The position numbers and the translations under genes are program-made. Shown one piece after another: positions 62,036 to 64,000 of a stretch of 64,000 bases of DNA. The DNA comes from Leisingera sp. ANG59. GTDB taxonomy: Bacteria; Pseudomonadota; Alphaproteobacteria; Rhodobacterales; Rhodobacteraceae. The notes under the pieces were generated by a model. It made no database searches. It was not told the origin of the DNA and saw only the letters and a program-made list of their open reading frames with translations. The stretch lies in the NCBI RefSeq assembly GCF_013317235.1, contig NZ_WLCM01000006.1, positions 11,756-75,755 on the forward strand, in the 5' to 3' direction. How positions within the stretch are numbered: position 1 is the stretch's first letter; every line of letters starts with the position of its first letter.

Positions 62036-62188
62036 ATGTGCAAGAACGCCGACAATCCCTGTCCGGGGTGCAAGAAGCACAAGAAGCCAGAGGCTGCCTG
62101 GATGTTCTTCACCGAAGAAGAACGCGCTGCCGTCGAGAGTATGCGGCAGGCAGGCAAAGCTTCCGCACCGGCCGAGGCTCGCTCCTGA
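62036..62188 (+). CDS. Small Cys-motif protein, 50 aa
   Basis: MCKNADNPCPGCKKHKKPEA contains Cys2, Cys9 and Cys12, a small metal-binding-like arrangement, followed by a helical FFTEEERAAVESMRQAG. GGGAGGAGGAACC upstream of the ATG is a very strong ribosome binding site, which supports expression. It lies between the hydrolase and BKACE genes. No family recognised. Confidence 0.6.
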   Translation: MCKNADNPCPGCKKHKKPEAAWMFFTEEERAAVESMRQAGKASAPAEARS

Positions 62189-62246
62189 GCGGATACAAAC
62201 CAGGCGCGCCGCACGCGCCGCAACGCGTCAAAACCGGAACATATCA

Positions 62247-63134
62247 ATGACAACCCCCTGCATCATCTGCGTGGCGATCACCGGCAGCCTGCCGACCAAA
62301 GCCAACAACCCGGCTGTGCCGATCAGCGTATCGGAACAGGTGGAATCGACCCAGGAAGCCTTTGAAGCTGGCGCCGCCATCGTTCATGCCCATGTGCGCA
62401 ACGAGGATGAGACGCCCTCGTCGGATCCGGAGAAATTCGCGGCTCTGAAGGAAGGTATCGAGAAGCACTGCCCGGGCATGATCATCCAGTTCTCGACCGG
62501 CGGGCGGTCTGGCGCGGGCAGGACGCGCGGCGGGATGCTGCCCTTGCGGCCCGACATGGCCTCGCTTTCGGTCGGGTCGAACAATTTCCCAACCCGTGTC
62601 TACGAGAACCCGCCCGATCTGGTGGCTTGGCTGGCCTCGGAAATGTCAGCCCACGACGTCAAGCCCGAGATCGAAGCGTTCGATCTGAGTCACATCCTGA
62701 AGGCCAAGCAGATGGCCGATGAAGGCCTGCTGCCCGGAACCCCCTACATCCAATTCGTAATGGGTGTGAAGAACGCCATGCCGGTCGATCGGGATGTGTT
62801 CGACTACTACATCCGCACCGTTCACCGGCTGTTCGGCGAAGATGCGCCGTGGTGCGCGGCCGGCATCGGGGCCAATCAGCTTACGCTGAACGAATGGGCG
62901 ATATCTGCGGGCGGGCACGCGCGGACCGGGCTTGAGGACAATGTCCGCCTCGACCGGGATACGCTGGCCCCGTCAAACGCCGCGCTGGTGCGCCGGACCG
63001 CGGAAATTTGCGCAAAGAACAACCGCCCCGTCGCAACCTGGCAAGAGGCGCGGCGCATTCTCGGGCTGCGCTTACCCAAAGTCGGCATGACCCGCGGCAA
63101 AACCGAAAAGTCCGAAGCTGCGACTATTGTCTGA
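62247..63134 (+). CDS. BKACE family beta-keto acid cleavage enzyme (DUF849), 295 aa
   Basis: BKACE TIM barrel with zinc ligands His47 and His49 (VHAHVRNEDETPSSDP), QFSTGGRSGAGRTRGGMLPLRPDMASLSVGSNNF, PEIEAFDLSHI, QFVMGVKNAMP and RTGLEDNVRL (third ligand Glu). The family condenses a beta-keto acid with acetyl-CoA to give acetoacetate plus a new acyl-CoA. In this operon beta-ketoadipate is the natural candidate: it would give succinyl-CoA and acetoacetate, bypassing CoA transferase and thiolase. The fold call is firm, the substrate is inferred. Confidence 0.88.
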   Translation: MTTPCIICVAITGSLPTKANNPAVPISVSEQVESTQEAFEAGAAIVHAHVRNEDETPSSDPEKFAALKEGIEKHCPGMIIQFSTGGRSGAGRTRGGMLPLRPDMASLSVGSNNFPTRVYENPPDLVAWLASEMSAHDVKPEIEAFDLSHILKAKQMADEGLLPGTPYIQFVMGVKNAMPVDRDVFDYYIRTVHRLFGEDAPWCAAGIGANQLTLNEWAISAGGHARTGLEDNVRLDRDTLAPSNAALVRRTAEICAKNNRPVATWQEARRILGLRLPKVGMTRGKTEKSEAATIV

Positions 63135-63746
63135 CGCGGCCGGATACCGGCGGCTGCGGCCGGGGAACATTTCCGGCTCCGCTGGCGGGGCCGGTTCCTG
63201 GCGGTCCTTGTATCCCCTTCCGGTCCCTTGCCGGTCTGTCCAGGTGCTGCAGAATCGCTGGCCTGTTCGAGCGTCTCGTGAGAGCCCTTCCGCCCGCCGT
63301 AGCCAACGGTATGCGGGCATCTGAAAATGCGCAGGCTGGGCTGATCACCGTCATCTTCGCTGCTTCGGGCGTATCGCTGTTTGGGACCGGCGCGGCTTTT
63401 GGGGTGTCATGGCCGGCATCGCGTTTCACGTCCTGAAACGGTTCACCTGCCGGTTCACTGCCAGTTGGGAGGGGCAAGGGGCTTCTGAAAGGTGGGGTTC
63501 ACTCGGCTACTGCGTCAGAACCGGCAAGCCGCCCTTCGGCAGTCAGTCGCGAGACGCTAAAAAGGCCGCCTTTTGCAACTATCATGATTATAGGTCGCAT
63601 CAACAATAGGTTAGGCAGTGCAGACGGCCGCTCGGAAAAGTAAAAGATGGGATCTGCCTGTGTTTCTGGAGAGGTTTGTTGAACTGGCGCCGAGGAGTGT
63701 GCGCCCCAGTTGAAGGAGCGCTTTTCCATGGAGCGGTTGAGCTGTG
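63135..63746. other. 612-base gap
   Basis: I see no gene with credible start and composition on either strand. GC drops toward 63550-63700. A direct repeat CGGTTCAC occurs at 63439-63446 and 63451-63458, and AACTGG/CCAGTT arms at 63682 and 63706 form a small hairpin. It separates the BKACE operon from a leftward flavin monooxygenase and may include a rearrangement junction. Confidence 0.4.
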
Positions 63747-64000
63747 TTAGCGCTCTGGTTGGGCTTGGAGAACCCCCTCGAAAAAGGCTGACAGCTCGCC
63801 AAAGCTCCGAAGCGGCAGGATCTGGGCCACATATTGATCCGGCCGCACGATGATCATGCATCCATGCGTGCGGTCAATGCCGCGCATCGCGTAGATGTCG
63901 TCGCCAAGTTTGTGATCGACGCAGAAAATCTTCTCGAAGTCGCGCAGCCCGTAGCGGCCCTTTGCAGGCCGAAGCAGGCCCGGCATGTCCTCAAAGTTCA
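63747..64000 (-). CDS. Phenol-hydroxylase-type flavin monooxygenase, C-terminal part
   Basis: The 84 residues visible match the thioredoxin-like C-terminal domain of phenol 2-monooxygenase / 3-hydroxybenzoate 4-monooxygenase flavoproteins: GRYGLRDFEKIFCVDHKLGDDIYAMRGIDRTHGCMIIVRPDQYVAQILPL and a final AFFEGVL. The gene reads leftward and its start lies beyond the window. It would hydroxylate a phenolic compound with NAD(P)H, FAD and O2, feeding aromatic ring cleavage, and shows the catabolic island continues to the right. Confidence 0.82.
   Translation of the reverse strand, partial: NFEDMPGLLRPAKGRYGLRDFEKIFCVDHKLGDDIYAMRGIDRTHGCMIIVRPDQYVAQILPLRSFGELSAFFEGVLQAQPER

Noticed and set aside
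63124-63477. Leftward frame of 117 codons after the BKACE gene
   Set aside because: Pro/Arg/Ala-rich with no motif and no ribosome binding site.
1-64000. CRISPR arrays, rRNA operons, prophage structural genes
   Set aside because: No regularly spaced repeats, no rRNA-like sequence and no phage structural genes were seen anywhere in the window.

Overview
The window looks like chromosome of a marine roseobacter (Alphaproteobacteria, Rhodobacteraceae; a Leisingera/Phaeobacter-type genome is my best guess). The grounds are high GC, the gene order lptF-lptG-lptD-surA-pdxA-rsmA, prfA-prmC-DUF4167, a DUF1638 + corrinoid-protein pair, and family-specific small proteins. The assignment is inference from gene content; no search was run.

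Layout. 0.1-2.1 kb is a lower-GC accessory patch with small lipoproteins, a truncated MEKHLA-domain gene and a possible insertion-element scar. 2.2-8.9 kb holds a GNAT acetyltransferase with a nucleoside hydrolase, a lysine-rich protein resembling an RGS domain, mazG, an M20 amidohydrolase, an agmatinase-type ureohydrolase, and small unknown proteins. 8.9-12.6 kb carries prfA-prmC, a DUF4167 protein and pdxJ. 12.6-20.2 kb is one long leftward envelope operon (lptF, lptG, lptD, surA-like, pdxA, rsmA), divergent from pepA-holC. 22.5-28.1 kb mixes a CHAP lipoprotein, a single-domain globin, a retropepsin-like membrane protease, MarC, an ABC-F ATPase, ndk and a TfoX C-terminal-like protein. 28.3-33.3 kb is a catabolic group: P450, AraC regulator, acyl-CoA dehydrogenase, enoyl-CoA hydratase. 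33.4-34.6 kb has two identical tRNA-Asn genes flanking a HutC-like GntR regulator. 34.6-45.1 kb is mostly chromosomal: two metallo-beta-lactamase-fold proteins, an EnvZ-like kinase, a large coiled-coil unknown, tRNA-Ile2, LysR, purMN, rnd, sufE. 45.1-46.5 kb is the DUF1638/corrinoid pair.

46.7-48.9 kb is a decayed mobile or defence-like island. It has a LexA box in front of a small open frame, the C-terminal end of a tyrosine recombinase, a frameshifted and 3'-truncated AAA+ ATPase, an unknown 232-residue protein and an XRE regulator with twin operator-like palindromes.

49.0-63.1 kb is an aromatic-acid catabolic island: catB-benABCD, a complete Liv-type ABC importer, a LysR regulator and an intradiol dioxygenase (catA). 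Divergent from catA is a four-gene operon: SCP2-like protein, alpha/beta hydrolase, a 50-residue Cys protein and a BKACE (DUF849) enzyme. The genes together predict import of benzoate (or a close analogue), dihydroxylation to catechol, ortho cleavage to muconate and muconolactone, and lactone hydrolysis to beta-ketoadipate. No catC, pcaIJ or pcaF is present. The BKACE enzyme could replace the CoA-transferase/thiolase steps, which makes this a candidate variant of the beta-ketoadipate pathway. The right edge enters a phenol-hydroxylase-type flavin monooxygenase, so the island continues outside the window.
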